Counted from the first letter of the stretch, positions 25,585 through 34,549 are shown. The stretch: 64,000 nucleotides of DNA from Candidatus Pyrohabitans jungbluthii (GCA_002010065.2 MTMD02000008.1:1-64000), one strand, 5' to 3'. Numbers and translations are program-made. Notes: generated by a model from the letters alone, not told the origin.

Positions 25585-28500
25585 TCAATAGTTTATGATA
25601 ACGGACCTCTCCTTTGGCAATCCTCCATATAGCTTTTCTATTGTTATCTTTACTGCCCTTCCAGAGCCCTTTAATATCAAAGAATTGTCAAAGAACTTCT
25701 TCATATTCTCTATTTCTTTTTTGGGGATAATATCAGGGTTAAGCACAATCAAAGAGGTGCAGTTCCACCTCTTGTAGCCTTCGAGATGTCTTGTTAATAT
25801 CTCCTCCATCTCCTCCCACTTGTAGTAGGAGATTAGGTCAGAGAATATGTCGATAATCACCCGCTTATGAACATCCTTTGGGAGCGACTTTATGCTCTTT
25901 ACTATCGCATGCTGAATGAGGATTAGATTCAAAGGTACAATAATCCTGCCGTCCTGCTCCAAAAGATGTGTTAGTGTGTGTTTTGTGTTTAAGGTGTAAT
26001 ACATGTCCAGAAATGTCAGATTTTTCAGGTGTTTCCGCGATAATTCTTTTAGAACAAAATCCCTAATCTCATTGTAAGACACGTTCGATGTAAAATATAT
26101 CACTTTATCTCCATTCTTCAAACCTTTTAGCAGGAAAGATTTAATAAATATGGATTTTGCTCTTGTTTCCTCACTGAGCAGAAGAGTAGAAGAGCTTTTT
26201 GCGATACCTCCGCCCACGAGTTCATCAAAGGCTTCAATCCCCGTTGCAACGATGTTTAGCGCTTCTTCACTCTTTATACCGTAGGATGAGAGTTTTTCAT
26301 TTATTGTTCTGGTTATTGCGGTTCTGAAAAGTGAATACTCAAAGGGAAAGCTTTCTTCTAGGGAGTCTAGGTAGAGCCTTAGATTGCGGCTGAATTCTTT
26401 TTCATCCATTGGTGGTGAATCCCCGTTGCTTAAGCTTCTGAAAAATTCACTGACATTTGCTAATTTTGAGATTATCTTTCTGTTTTCCTTTTCTGGAACA
26501 AATGCTGAGATTTTGTCAGAAACCGCTTTTAGGGTGTCCTTCAACACTATAGGGTAGTATTTCCTTGTGTCGAAGTGTCTTTTGAGGTCTTCTGGTAGGC
26601 TCAAGACATTAACACCAAGTAGTTTCTCAATGTCTGCTCGAATTTCACCTATACTCTGCCGTTTGAGAGAGAATTTTTTGCTATCTTTGCTGGAGTACAT
26701 CTCGAGAAGGAGCGCCACAGCCAGCGCATTCTTTACATCCTCTCTCATTTCAGGGAACCAGAAGGTTCGCGTGGTGGCGTCGAATTCTACTGCCTCAGCT
26801 TCAGGATATTCCTCGGCAAACCTTCTTTTCACCTTGTCGAGGATTTCCTTCAGCGCATCGATTCGTATCCAGAAACCTGCATGGTGGTTTAGGAGGTCAA
26901 CAAGGGTGCTTGTCTCTTCGGAAAGGTGCTTAATTTTTAAGGTGTTTATGGCGTAGATCTCTATCACAAGGACGGCAAAGTAGGCCAAGAAAAATGCACC
27001 GTGGAGAGGAAACATGTCTACCTGTGTGAAAGATTTATAGAAGAGGTAAACAATCACAAAGGCTGTAAAACCACTCAGATAGCTGAGGTTCGTCCAGATA
27101 TTCTTTTCCATTAGCTCTTCGAATCCTTTGTGGGTTATGCTGAGGTATCCTATGTATGAGATGAGAAAGATCACTATGAAGGCGATGATTAGAGGATAAT
27201 TTTCAATGCTGAGGACTCCAATTAATGGCAGAGTTCTGCCATAGGTGAGGCTGATTCCAAAGAATATTATAAAGAAAACTGAGATGTAGGAGACGAGATA
27301 TCTTGAGAAGTTGAGAAGATCATATTTTACCTGAATTCTTAGATTTTTTACTATTGAACGAAGGTCCAATATATAAAATGTGTAGAAGGCGAAGAGGAAA
27401 GTGATGTAAGTACCTGCTAGGAGTTGCGATTTCTCTCCAAGGCTGTCCCAGGAGAACATTGTCAATGCAAGAACATAGAAGCTTGCCCCCGTGTGCACAA
27501 AGAGGCCTATCTTAAGGTAGTTCCAGTACTTCAGTCCTGTTCTCTCTCCAACGACGCGGGTGTAGAAGGATACAACTCCAATTAAGAAAGTAAGAATTAA
27601 GACAATCGCATACCAGAGAGTTGGCACTTCTCTGTAAATGTCAAAAAGTGGGGTTTCCTTTATAGAGAAGTAAAGCGAGAGGGCAAAAAATGCGAGGGTG
27701 ACTGAAGCTGTGACTTTGACTATGTCAAATGGCATTAAAGCGCGCCATTTGGGATGGAGGATGGAGGGGTATTCGATTATATATCTTAGGTAGTGAATAA
27801 TCGAAAATGTGCAGACGATTAAATAAAAAGATAAGTTAAAAAATAAGTTTGCAGGCTCTTTAATATAAATGAACATATAGTAGGTAGGTAATGCAATCGA
27901 CAATAGAAAAGCCATGCCTCCAAACCCTGCTATAAAGAAAGGTTTATGCACAAAACCTACCTTTTCGTAACTCTTCGAAATGGAGAGTACAGAATAAACG
28001 AAGTACGATGTTAATAATAAGAGAACTGTTATATACAGAACTAATAAATTAAATTGAGACACTTTTGGAAATGTGAAATTTAAAATATTCATGGTTAACT
28101 CATAAGTGAGTACTACAGAAAATATATATAAAATTAGATAAGGAATTCTAAATAAATTCAGCGATTTTTTTATTATCGGCTTAATAAGCAGGTAAAGAGG
28201 GATATTAACACATGCATGTCCAATAATTTCAAATACTGCTGATAAAATTAGTATGAAATGGATAGTTGAAATTGAAAGAGTAGACAAATATAATTTATAA
28301 AGAAGAATTGCTTGTGTTATCACAATTAACCAGCAAAAGAAATCACCTATGAGTATACTATCCCAAACTTTTGACGGAGCTACTCTTTTAACTTCTGATA
28401 TAAAAGAAGCAGTTATAGAAACCTGAATAGCCATTATTATCAGGAAAATTTTTATGAAGAGAGGGATATGAAAATCTCCAGATGTTGAAGAAGCTTCAGC

Positions 28501-28587
28501 CACTCCAACATTGAAAGTTAGCAATACACTAAATAATAATAGCAATTTTACGATTAGTGTACTTCCAAACAATTTTGCTGAAATCAT
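25585..28587 (-). CDS. large membrane protein with C-terminal KaiC/RadA-like domain
   Basis: 1000 residues. A signal-like N-terminus (to about residue 33, AEASS) is followed by some fourteen to sixteen hydrophobic helices up to about residue 560. A soluble helical linker (about 560-790) leads to a RecA/KaiC-like domain at about 790-1000, recognised by NIVATGIEAFDELVGGGI and RVIIDIFSDLISYY (Walker B region). The P-loop is degenerate: SEETRAKS replaces GxxxxGK[ST], keeping Lys-Ser but losing both glycines, so ATP hydrolysis is doubtful. Base composition is far more AT-rich than flanking operons. It lies downstream of three flavoprotein genes on the same strand, 17 bases after the last. I do not know a family with this architecture. 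Confidence 0.75.
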   Translation of the reverse strand: MISAKLFGSTLIVKLLLLFSVLLTFNVGVAEASSTSGDFHIPLFIKIFLIIMAIQVSITASFISEVKRVAPSKVWDSILIGDFFCWLIVITQAILLYKLYLSTLSISTIHFILILSAVFEIIGHACVNIPLYLLIKPIIKKSLNLFRIPYLILYIFSVVLTYELTMNILNFTFPKVSQFNLLVLYITVLLLLTSYFVYSVLSISKSYEKVGFVHKPFFIAGFGGMAFLLSIALPTYYMFIYIKEPANLFFNLSFYLIVCTFSIIHYLRYIIEYPSILHPKWRALMPFDIVKVTASVTLAFFALSLYFSIKETPLFDIYREVPTLWYAIVLILTFLIGVVSFYTRVVGERTGLKYWNYLKIGLFVHTGASFYVLALTMFSWDSLGEKSQLLAGTYITFLFAFYTFYILDLRSIVKNLRIQVKYDLLNFSRYLVSYISVFFIIFFGISLTYGRTLPLIGVLSIENYPLIIAFIVIFLISYIGYLSITHKGFEELMEKNIWTNLSYLSGFTAFVIVYLFYKSFTQVDMFPLHGAFFLAYFAVLVIEIYAINTLKIKHLSEETSTLVDLLNHHAGFWIRIDALKEILDKVKRRFAEEYPEAEAVEFDATTRTFWFPEMREDVKNALAVALLLEMYSSKDSKKFSLKRQSIGEIRADIEKLLGVNVLSLPEDLKRHFDTRKYYPIVLKDTLKAVSDKISAFVPEKENRKIISKLANVSEFFRSLSNGDSPPMDEKEFSRNLRLYLDSLEESFPFEYSLFRTAITRTINEKLSSYGIKSEEALNIVATGIEAFDELVGGGIAKSSSTLLLSEETRAKSIFIKSFLLKGLKNGDKVIYFTSNVSYNEIRDFVLKELSRKHLKNLTFLDMYYTLNTKHTLTHLLEQDGRIIVPLNLILIQHAIVKSIKSLPKDVHKRVIIDIFSDLISYYKWEEMEEILTRHLEGYKRWNCTSLIVLNPDIIPKKEIENMKKFFDNSLILKGSGRAVKITIEKLYGGLPKERSVIINY

Positions 28588-28604
28588 TCATATAATATTA
28601 AAAT

Positions 28605-29918
28605 TTATAAAGTACTTGAACTTTTTGCTTGTATTTCAATTTGCTTAGCAGCTTCGAAGCCACTATAAACAGCAGCTTCTATAGACGGTAAATATAAATA
28701 GTCCCCTGCGAGGACTATATTATGGATAGATGTTCTAAATTCTTGACTTATTTTTGGGAAATTTGGCGAATGAATAGGAAGTACATAGTTCCATGGGATG
28801 ATTTCACACCATACAAGTTTTTTCCTAATTTTAGGAAATAAATATTCGAGTTTTTCCAGTATGAACTCAGTTATTTCTTGTTTATTAAGTTTGGATAATC
28901 TTTCCGCAGTTTTTCCATAGATAAATAATTCCATTAATCCCTTTCCTTTTGGAGCGGATAGCGGCGAGGCTAATGTTGATTCGATGATCATAGCAAAGTC
29001 TTTTAATTCCTTTCTTGGTATAAGAATCGCCCAAGTATTATTCCACACTCGTTCATTTAATGCAAGCAATATTTGTAAACCACTTGAATATTCTACTTTG
29101 GATAGAGCAGATTTTACATTATTGGGAAGTGGCAAAATTTTACTAGTTACAAAAGCAGGAGTTGAGCAAATTATATTTTCAGTTTCAATCATTTTTATTT
29201 CCTTATTATTTTTATATTCAACTTTAAATTTATTATTTTTTTCTTCTATTTTTAATACTTCACAATTTGTGTTGATAATTGTACCAAAATTCTGTAATTT
29301 TTTTATTATCTTAAAAATAATATGAGATAAACCTTTTTTTAATGTAAAGGAAATTTTTAAATCGCTATACATCAATGTAAGTCCGTAAAGAGCGGATAAC
29401 TTTTCTGGTTCTGTGAGTGTCAGGCCCGTTATAGATGGCTGTACAAGATATTCTAACATCTCTCTATCGAAAGCTTCAAGGACCCAATCTGCAATAGATA
29501 AATTGTCCAAGTTTTTATTTTTGACATTAGTAAACGCTAAATGATTCTCCTCACCAATGTGATATATCATATTTATTAGTTTAAACAATTTTTCCTTGTC
29601 TATACTTTCTACATTATCTAAAGAAAAAAATCTTTTTTTAATATAGAGACTAGCACTTGGTTCTTCAAGCTTAACTAAATCTTTTTCGCAGCCTAGGTCT
29701 TTGATTAAATTTAACGTATGTATGTAATCCTCACCAATCAATTGCGCCCCAGCATCTATCTTAAATTCACCTCTAATGAATGGATATAATCTACCACCAA
29801 GTCTGTCCTCCTTTTCCAAAATAGTAACCCTATATCCACGTTTAGCTAATTCGTATGCAGAAACTAAACCGCTTATGCCTCCGCCTATGACTACGCATTC
29901 CTTATCGCATCCTCGCAT
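28605..29918 (-). CDS. FAD-dependent amine oxidase/desaturase-like protein
   Basis: About 437 residues. The N-terminal dinucleotide-binding fold is clear: CVVIGGGISGLVSAYELAKR followed by VTILEKEDRLGGR, the pattern of protoporphyrinogen oxidase, phytoene desaturase and amine oxidases. The C-terminal FAD contact LAGDYLYLPSIEAAVYSGFEAA is typical of the same superfamily. The substrate cannot be read. Codon usage is AT-rich like its neighbours. ATG 29918 is preferred over a GTG at 29930. It sits downstream of two geranylgeranyl reductase-family genes, so an isoprenoid substrate is a reasonable but unproven idea. Confidence 0.78.
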   Translation of the reverse strand: MRGCDKECVVIGGGISGLVSAYELAKRGYRVTILEKEDRLGGRLYPFIRGEFKIDAGAQLIGEDYIHTLNLIKDLGCEKDLVKLEEPSASLYIKKRFFSLDNVESIDKEKLFKLINMIYHIGEENHLAFTNVKNKNLDNLSIADWVLEAFDREMLEYLVQPSITGLTLTEPEKLSALYGLTLMYSDLKISFTLKKGLSHIIFKIIKKLQNFGTIINTNCEVLKIEEKNNKFKVEYKNNKEIKMIETENIICSTPAFVTSKILPLPNNVKSALSKVEYSSGLQILLALNERVWNNTWAILIPRKELKDFAMIIESTLASPLSAPKGKGLMELFIYGKTAERLSKLNKQEITEFILEKLEYLFPKIRKKLVWCEIIPWNYVLPIHSPNFPKISQEFRTSIHNIVLAGDYLYLPSIEAAVYSGFEAAKQIEIQAKSSSTL

Positions 29919-29945
29919 ATGGGAGACCACCTTCAGCTAAATTGC

Positions 29946-31124
29946 TTAAAATTGTTTCCTATTATGATCCCAATCATTCAAATAACTCTTTAGCGAAGTA
30001 TAATCCTCATTTACCAAGTTATGAATCTGTTCCAAAGAAAAAATGTTTGAAAAAATACCCAACCTGAGTAAGTGACCTCTTTTATCTGGGAATTTACCTA
30101 ACCAATATAATGTGTCAATAAGACGATCTGATTCGGTGAAGAAATTACCCAATTTATTTTCCATATATGTGGTATAATTACTCAGCGGCTCCCCTTTTAA
30201 AATAAAATTACTCGATACTACTCCCGCCAAATCACCACATATTATTGCAGGTAGAATCCCTTCAATAAATGGCTTAAAATTTTGATTTGCAACATCGCCA
30301 GTTAGTAAAACATTTCCATAGTTTAATTTGTCTATACCATAGCGAATAGGTGCCCATCCACTCCTATCCTCCACAATTGTTCCTCTGGCGATCTGTTTTT
30401 TGATTAGAGGGAGATTTACAAATTCCTCATAACATTCTTCTAATCTTTTCTCAAAAAAGATAGCACCAACTCCTATATTTGCAGAAGTATTGGACTTAGG
30501 GAAAATATATGCATAAGCGCCTGGTGCAAAGTCTCCTAGATATATCTGATAATGATTGGGCTTTTCTAACTTTAAATTTTTCATCTTGAAACCAATAACA
30601 TAACCAGCATTTTTTTCTAAATCTAAATTAAACCCAAGCAACTTCAAAACCGTCGAATCTACACCATCTGCAGCGATTACAACTTTTGGCACAATTTCTT
30701 TGTTTCCCTTAGGCGTTTTTACTATAGCCTTGGTAACATTGTAATCTCCTTTAACTTCCAAATCAATTAGCTCTGTTTCGAGCATAAGTTTTGCTCCAGC
30801 ATTTGTGGCTTTGTCTGCCAGCCACTTATCAAATTCGTCTCTGTTTATTGAATATCCAGACCAGTTGCTCCCAGTCCTCTCTATTGTGATATCTTCAGCC
30901 CAGAAGGATATGCCATCTATCTTCCACACCTGGAGGTGCTTTGGAATTTTAAAAGGTAGATAAGGGAAGAGATATTCACCGATACCCTCGGCGCACTGTA
31001 CAGGCACGCCCACTTCCCTCTTTTTGTCGATAAATATGGTTTTTGCACCACTCAAGGCTGCTGCTCTAGCCGCGCTACTTCCCGCAGGACCTGCTCCCAC
31101 CACAAGCACGTCGCACTCTATCAT
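29946..31124 (-). CDS. geranylgeranyl reductase family flavoprotein (1)
   Basis: 392 residues. The FAD motif DVLVVGAGPAGSSAARAAA is at the N-terminus, with VPVQCAEGIGEY near residue 40 matching the conserved Cys-containing motif of archaeal (di)geranylgeranyl reductases. VVIAADGVDSTVLKLLG and LLTGDVANQNFKPFIEGILPA supply the second and third family motifs. Family members reduce double bonds of isoprenoid lipids or quinone side chains. The gene belongs to the AT-rich block and lies nine bases after the second reductase. Whether it acts on core lipids cannot be told. Confidence 0.85.
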   Translation of the reverse strand: MIECDVLVVGAGPAGSSAARAAALSGAKTIFIDKKREVGVPVQCAEGIGEYLFPYLPFKIPKHLQVWKIDGISFWAEDITIERTGSNWSGYSINRDEFDKWLADKATNAGAKLMLETELIDLEVKGDYNVTKAIVKTPKGNKEIVPKVVIAADGVDSTVLKLLGFNLDLEKNAGYVIGFKMKNLKLEKPNHYQIYLGDFAPGAYAYIFPKSNTSANIGVGAIFFEKRLEECYEEFVNLPLIKKQIARGTIVEDRSGWAPIRYGIDKLNYGNVLLTGDVANQNFKPFIEGILPAIICGDLAGVVSSNFILKGEPLSNYTTYMENKLGNFFTESDRLIDTLYWLGKFPDKRGHLLRLGIFSNIFSLEQIHNLVNEDYTSLKSYLNDWDHNRKQF

Positions 31125-31133
31125 ATCATCCCC

Positions 31134-32252
31134 TCAAATAAAAGCACATTCGATTAACCTGTTTAAATCAATTTTCTCCTGTAATCTATTCAGAAAATCT
31201 ATCAACCACTCAAAATCTTTATTCTCCATACACTCAAATATTTCCCTATATTGGTAATAACTATCCCAGTTCATACATTCTTCAACTACATTTTCATATC
31301 TCGATAAGAAGTCAAGTGGTCTGTGAGATCCTTCTAATCCTTCTTTTATTACCTCATAAGCCAAATAGGAGCTCAATATGGCAGGAGTCATTCCATAGCC
31401 GAGCAAAGGATCTATAAAACCACCTGCATCTCCAACAAAAAGCAGATTTTTAAAATAGTGCTTCTCTATTCTGAATATATATCCAAAACCACTAAAATAA
31501 TTAATGCTTCTCATAGGTAAATCGGAGAAACTGTCATTTGATCTCACAAATTTCTCAAAATGTTCTTTTATATTTCCTTTTATTTTAGATTTATTAACAA
31601 CTGCCCCAGCAGAAGAAAGTCCATCTGGGCATGTGACAACATAGAAGTATCCTCCAGGTAGAAGTTCCGAATTTAGATATATGTTGGAGTAGTCTGGTGA
31701 AGTAAAGTCATAGCCACTAATCCCATAGCCTGCGAGAATTCTAAGAACTTCTTTTTTTACAAATTTATGGAAAAACGAATTCCCACCGTCAGCAGCTATT
31801 ATCACTTTTGGTTTTATAGTTATACTCCCATTAATGCTTTTGATTCTGACTTTTTCAAATATATCTTTTTCTTCAACTTTAATATCATTTACACCAGTAA
31901 TGAGCTGTGCATCATTTTCTAAGGCTTTTCTGGATACTATATTTTCATAAGAATCTTCATGTTTCCCTCTTTGAAAATAAAATTCTCCACTATCTGATTT
32001 CAATGTGAAAAAATTGCCGGATGGTGTATGCCATTTCGATAGTTTAACATGATTTTTTATCGGAAGATCATATTCTCTAATAATTCTTTCAATATCAATA
32101 TTTGGTGAAGAGTCAATCTTTACGGCGGTGTGTTCTCCTACAGACTTATTTTTTTCTATTAAAACAGTCTCCAAACCCTCTTTAGCGCAGAAGTACGCAG
32201 CACTCGCACCCGCTGGCCCAGCACCCACCACAAGCACATCGCATTCTAACAT
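31134..32252 (-). CDS. geranylgeranyl reductase family flavoprotein (2)
   Basis: 372 residues. DVLVVGAGPAGASAAYFCAK begins the FAD fold; KVIIAADGGNSFFHKF and LLFVGDAGGFIDPLLGYGM are the DG and GD motifs. The central part diverges strongly from the neighbouring reductase, and the Cys-containing VQCAEG motif is replaced by EHTAVKID, so the active site differs. ATG 32252 is chosen because the protein then begins like its paralogue; the upstream TTG at 32276 adds eight atypical residues. It is the promoter-proximal gene of the AT-rich block. Confidence 0.8.
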   Translation of the reverse strand: MLECDVLVVGAGPAGASAAYFCAKEGLETVLIEKNKSVGEHTAVKIDSSPNIDIERIIREYDLPIKNHVKLSKWHTPSGNFFTLKSDSGEFYFQRGKHEDSYENIVSRKALENDAQLITGVNDIKVEEKDIFEKVRIKSINGSITIKPKVIIAADGGNSFFHKFVKKEVLRILAGYGISGYDFTSPDYSNIYLNSELLPGGYFYVVTCPDGLSSAGAVVNKSKIKGNIKEHFEKFVRSNDSFSDLPMRSINYFSGFGYIFRIEKHYFKNLLFVGDAGGFIDPLLGYGMTPAILSSYLAYEVIKEGLEGSHRPLDFLSRYENVVEECMNWDSYYQYREIFECMENKDFEWLIDFLNRLQEKIDLNRLIECAFI

Positions 32253-32337
32253 GCTGAGAATAATGTATTTGCGCAATTAATAAAACTTACTCGATTTTCT
32301 TTGCCATGTTAATTCCTAGCACTGTAACGGTGGTCAG

Positions 32338-32469
32338 GTGGATTTGGAGAAGTGCGAAAACTGTCCCATACCAATAAACTACTGTGACGGACTCACCCGC
32401 TACAAGTGTGGCGTCCAGCGAAAGGATGTGGAAAACTACTGCATTTACGACAAATACATGCAGAAGTAG
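32338..32469 (+). CDS. 43-residue Cys-rich small protein (candidate)
   Basis: A short frame from GTG to TAG encodes 43 residues with five cysteines, beginning MDLEKCENCPIPINYC, followed by single Cys at about 24 and 35. A CxxC plus spaced cysteines suggests a metal-binding finger. GGTGGT lies four bases upstream of the GTG. The composition matches the host genome rather than the AT-rich block beside it. It is too short to be secure and could be a remnant of a larger gene. Confidence 0.4.
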   Translation: MDLEKCENCPIPINYCDGLTRYKCGVQRKDVENYCIYDKYMQK

Positions 32470-32533
32470 CTGGTGGGGCCTCGTTATTAACCTTCTTCTC
32501 CCAGCATTGGCGTAACTAACCTATAGGCTTTTG

Positions 32534-32638
32534 TCACCATGAATCTACCTGTCTGCCAGTACTCCCGTCAGAGCTGGTTAACTTACAGGGGGTATAACCT
32601 TCTGAATCAACATTATTTGCCGTGGGCCTAGATCCCAC
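32534..32638 (-). other. possible 3' relic of an IS605-type tnpB, in a gene-free stretch
   Basis: Between the Cys-rich frame and the TrmB promoter no complete gene is seen. On the minus strand one frame reads RPTANNVDSEGYTPCKLTSS and ends GRQVDSW-stop, reminiscent of the low-complexity tail that follows the last zinc-finger region in some archaeal TnpB proteins. A 6-bp hairpin, CGTGGG/CCCACG, overlaps its start (32621-32639). No transposase core remains. The reading is weak and rests on resemblance only. Confidence 0.2.
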
Positions 32639-32692
32639 GCTCTCTTTCTATGATTAATACCCTGCCTTCACAAAGATTTAAATAGTATGACC

Positions 32693-32726
32693 TATATAAT
32701 TTTGTTGTTAAGTGACTTAACAACAA
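32693..32726 (+). promoter_or_regulatory. TATA box and palindromic operator of the TrmB-exporter operon
   Basis: TATATAAT at 32693-32700 is followed directly by a perfect 25-base palindrome at 32702-32726: arms TTGTTGTTAAGT and ACTTAACAACAA around a single G. The predicted transcription start falls inside it, and the trmB-like ATG is 13 bases further on. A repressor bound here would block transcription, so autoregulation by the adjacent TrmB-family protein is the simplest inference. Confidence 0.75.
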
Positions 32727-32738
32727 GGGAGTTTTACG

Positions 32739-33560
32739 ATGGAGAACAAAGAGGTCTCCCTGCTAATGGGGTTGGGACTAACAGAAGCCGAGGCCAAAGT
32801 TTATATCAGGCTTCTGTGGGAAGGTTCAGTAACCGCCGGGGAGCTAGCCAAATTGACCAAGTATTCCCGTACGAAGGTATATGAAATCCTTGAAAAACTC
32901 CAGAGGGAGGGGCTGGTGGAAAGCTACCCCACCAGACCCACTCAGTTCAAGGCTTTAGATCCCAGCGTCTCAATCCCCCTGTACGTCCAGCTCAAACGCC
33001 AAGAGCTTGAAACCGCCGAAAATCTCCTGTCTAGAAGCCTTTCTAAAATTTGGAACAAGAGACCCTCTCAGGATGCTCAGGTCTTTATCAATGAGGGTTT
33101 AAATAAAACCTCTGCCAAGTTTTTGGAGCTTATAAACCAAGCAGAAGAAAATATATATACCTTCATGGCATGGATATCAAGAGGGGAATATGATTCTCTC
33201 TTAGATGCCTTTAAAAAAGCCCGTGAAAGGGGAGTGGAGGTTTATATGGCGGTTTATGACAATCCTGATTTTAAGGATGGGGTATCCCCTGAGATGTTGA
33301 CTGAATTTTCAACTTATTCCCATGAGTTTTATCTTGTACCAAGAGACTTCCACCCATTCCCACTGCCGCCGGTAAAGCTTCTGGTGGTGGACGAGAGGGA
33401 TGTCAACATAGTTTTTGGAGACTACCTTGAAACCGGCTCACTGAAAGATGCGATTTCTGTCCACTACCACAATATATCAGGAATGGGTGTGGTGGCCAGG
33501 AAGATTGCACCCATGTGTTTCGAGACATTTTTTGCCAGGTTCAGGAGGGGCAAAGAGTGA
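32739..33560 (+). CDS. TrmB-family transcriptional regulator
   Basis: 273 residues. An N-terminal winged helix (about 5-75) reads LGLTEAEAKVYIRLLWEG, ELAKLTKYSRTKVYEILEKL and GLVESYPTRPTQFKAL, the typical TrmB DNA-binding domain. The C-terminal part (about 110-270) resembles the phospholipase D-like effector module of TrmB proteins (EENIYTFMAWISRGEYDSLL). The ligand is unknown. It is first in an operon with an ABC-2 exporter and overlaps the ATPase gene by four bases (GTGA), so it probably senses what that exporter carries. Confidence 0.9.
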   Translation: MENKEVSLLMGLGLTEAEAKVYIRLLWEGSVTAGELAKLTKYSRTKVYEILEKLQREGLVESYPTRPTQFKALDPSVSIPLYVQLKRQELETAENLLSRSLSKIWNKRPSQDAQVFINEGLNKTSAKFLELINQAEENIYTFMAWISRGEYDSLLDAFKKARERGVEVYMAVYDNPDFKDGVSPEMLTEFSTYSHEFYLVPRDFHPFPLPPVKLLVVDERDVNIVFGDYLETGSLKDAISVHYHNISGMGVVARKIAPMCFETFFARFRRGKE

Positions 33561-34549
33561 AAATTATCGAAACTCATGAGCTAACAAAGGAGTTCAACGG
33601 CTTAGTTGCGGTGGATAAGGTTACCTTCAGCGTAGAGCGGGGAGAGATATTCGGCTTTCTTGGTCCCAACGGCGCCGGTAAGACCACGACAATAAAAATG
33701 CTGACGACGCTTCTCCTTCCCACTAGCGGCACAGCGTACATCTCAGGCTTCGACGTTGTTCGCGAAGCTGCGCAGGTGAGGCGCAGAATAGGTTTAGTAC
33801 CTCAGAGGATTGTGCTTGAGGGTGACCTCACAGCAAGGGAGAATCTCCTCTTTCACGGCATGCTCTACGGCTTGAGCAGAAGAGATATTGAGGCAAAAAT
33901 TCCAGAGCTGCTGGAGCTTGTTGGTCTAAAAGAGCGTGCTGACAGCAAGGTCAGGACCTTCTCGGGTGGGATGAAGCGCAGGCTGGAGTTGGTTAAGGTA
34001 CTGCTTCACGAGCCAGAGGTAATCTTTCTCGACGAGCCTACAGTTGGCTTGGATCCACAGACAAGACGCAAGATCTGGGAGTACATACAGATACTAAACC
34101 GAGAGAGGGGAGTTACCATCTTTCTCACAACACACTATATGGAAGAGGCGGACTACCTGTGCAATAGGATCTGCATTATCGACCACGGAAAAATCCTCGA
34201 TATAGACACGCCACAGAGGCTCAAGGACAAAATCGGCGAAGGCGATATAATTGAGATGGAAGTTTCCGGCAAGGGAGAAAAGTTTGCACAAGCGCTGGAA
34301 AAAGAATGTGGCTGTCAGATAAAGAAGATGGAGGAGAACAGGATTACTATTACAGCCAGGCGAGGAGAATACGCCCTCAAAGAGATTTTCTTCCTCGCAG
34401 ACAAGCTTGGGGTTGAGGTAACCTCTATCTCCGTAAGGGAACCCACCCTAGAGGATGTGTTCATCCACTACACTGGTAGGGGAATTCGCGAGGAGCTGGT
34501 CCCGGGAAGCGGCATGATGAAGTATCTCACAAGGAGGCTCAAGCAATGA
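33557..34549 (+). CDS. ABC-2 type exporter, ATP-binding subunit
   Basis: 330 residues. Walker A GPNGAGKTTTIKML, the Q loop VPQRIVLEGD, signature FSGGMKRRLEL, Walker B VIFLDEPTVGLD and switch His in LTTHYMEEAD are intact. A C-terminal extension of about 100 residues (KGEKFAQALEKECGC onward) is typical of drug/lipid exporter ATPases. GTG 33557 is chosen: AGGAGGGG precedes it and it gives the normal start KIIETHELTKEFNG; a longer frame reads back into the regulator gene. It is co-translated with the permease (ATGA). Confidence 0.93.
   Translation: MKIIETHELTKEFNGLVAVDKVTFSVERGEIFGFLGPNGAGKTTTIKMLTTLLLPTSGTAYISGFDVVREAAQVRRRIGLVPQRIVLEGDLTARENLLFHGMLYGLSRRDIEAKIPELLELVGLKERADSKVRTFSGGMKRRLELVKVLLHEPEVIFLDEPTVGLDPQTRRKIWEYIQILNRERGVTIFLTTHYMEEADYLCNRICIIDHGKILDIDTPQRLKDKIGEGDIIEMEVSGKGEKFAQALEKECGCQIKKMEENRITITARRGEYALKEIFFLADKLGVEVTSISVREPTLEDVFIHYTGRGIREELVPGSGMMKYLTRRLKQ

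Noticed and set aside
32534-32638. A complete insertion sequence
   Set aside because: Only a short tail-like frame and a 6-bp hairpin are seen; no transposase core, no terminal repeats and no target duplication.
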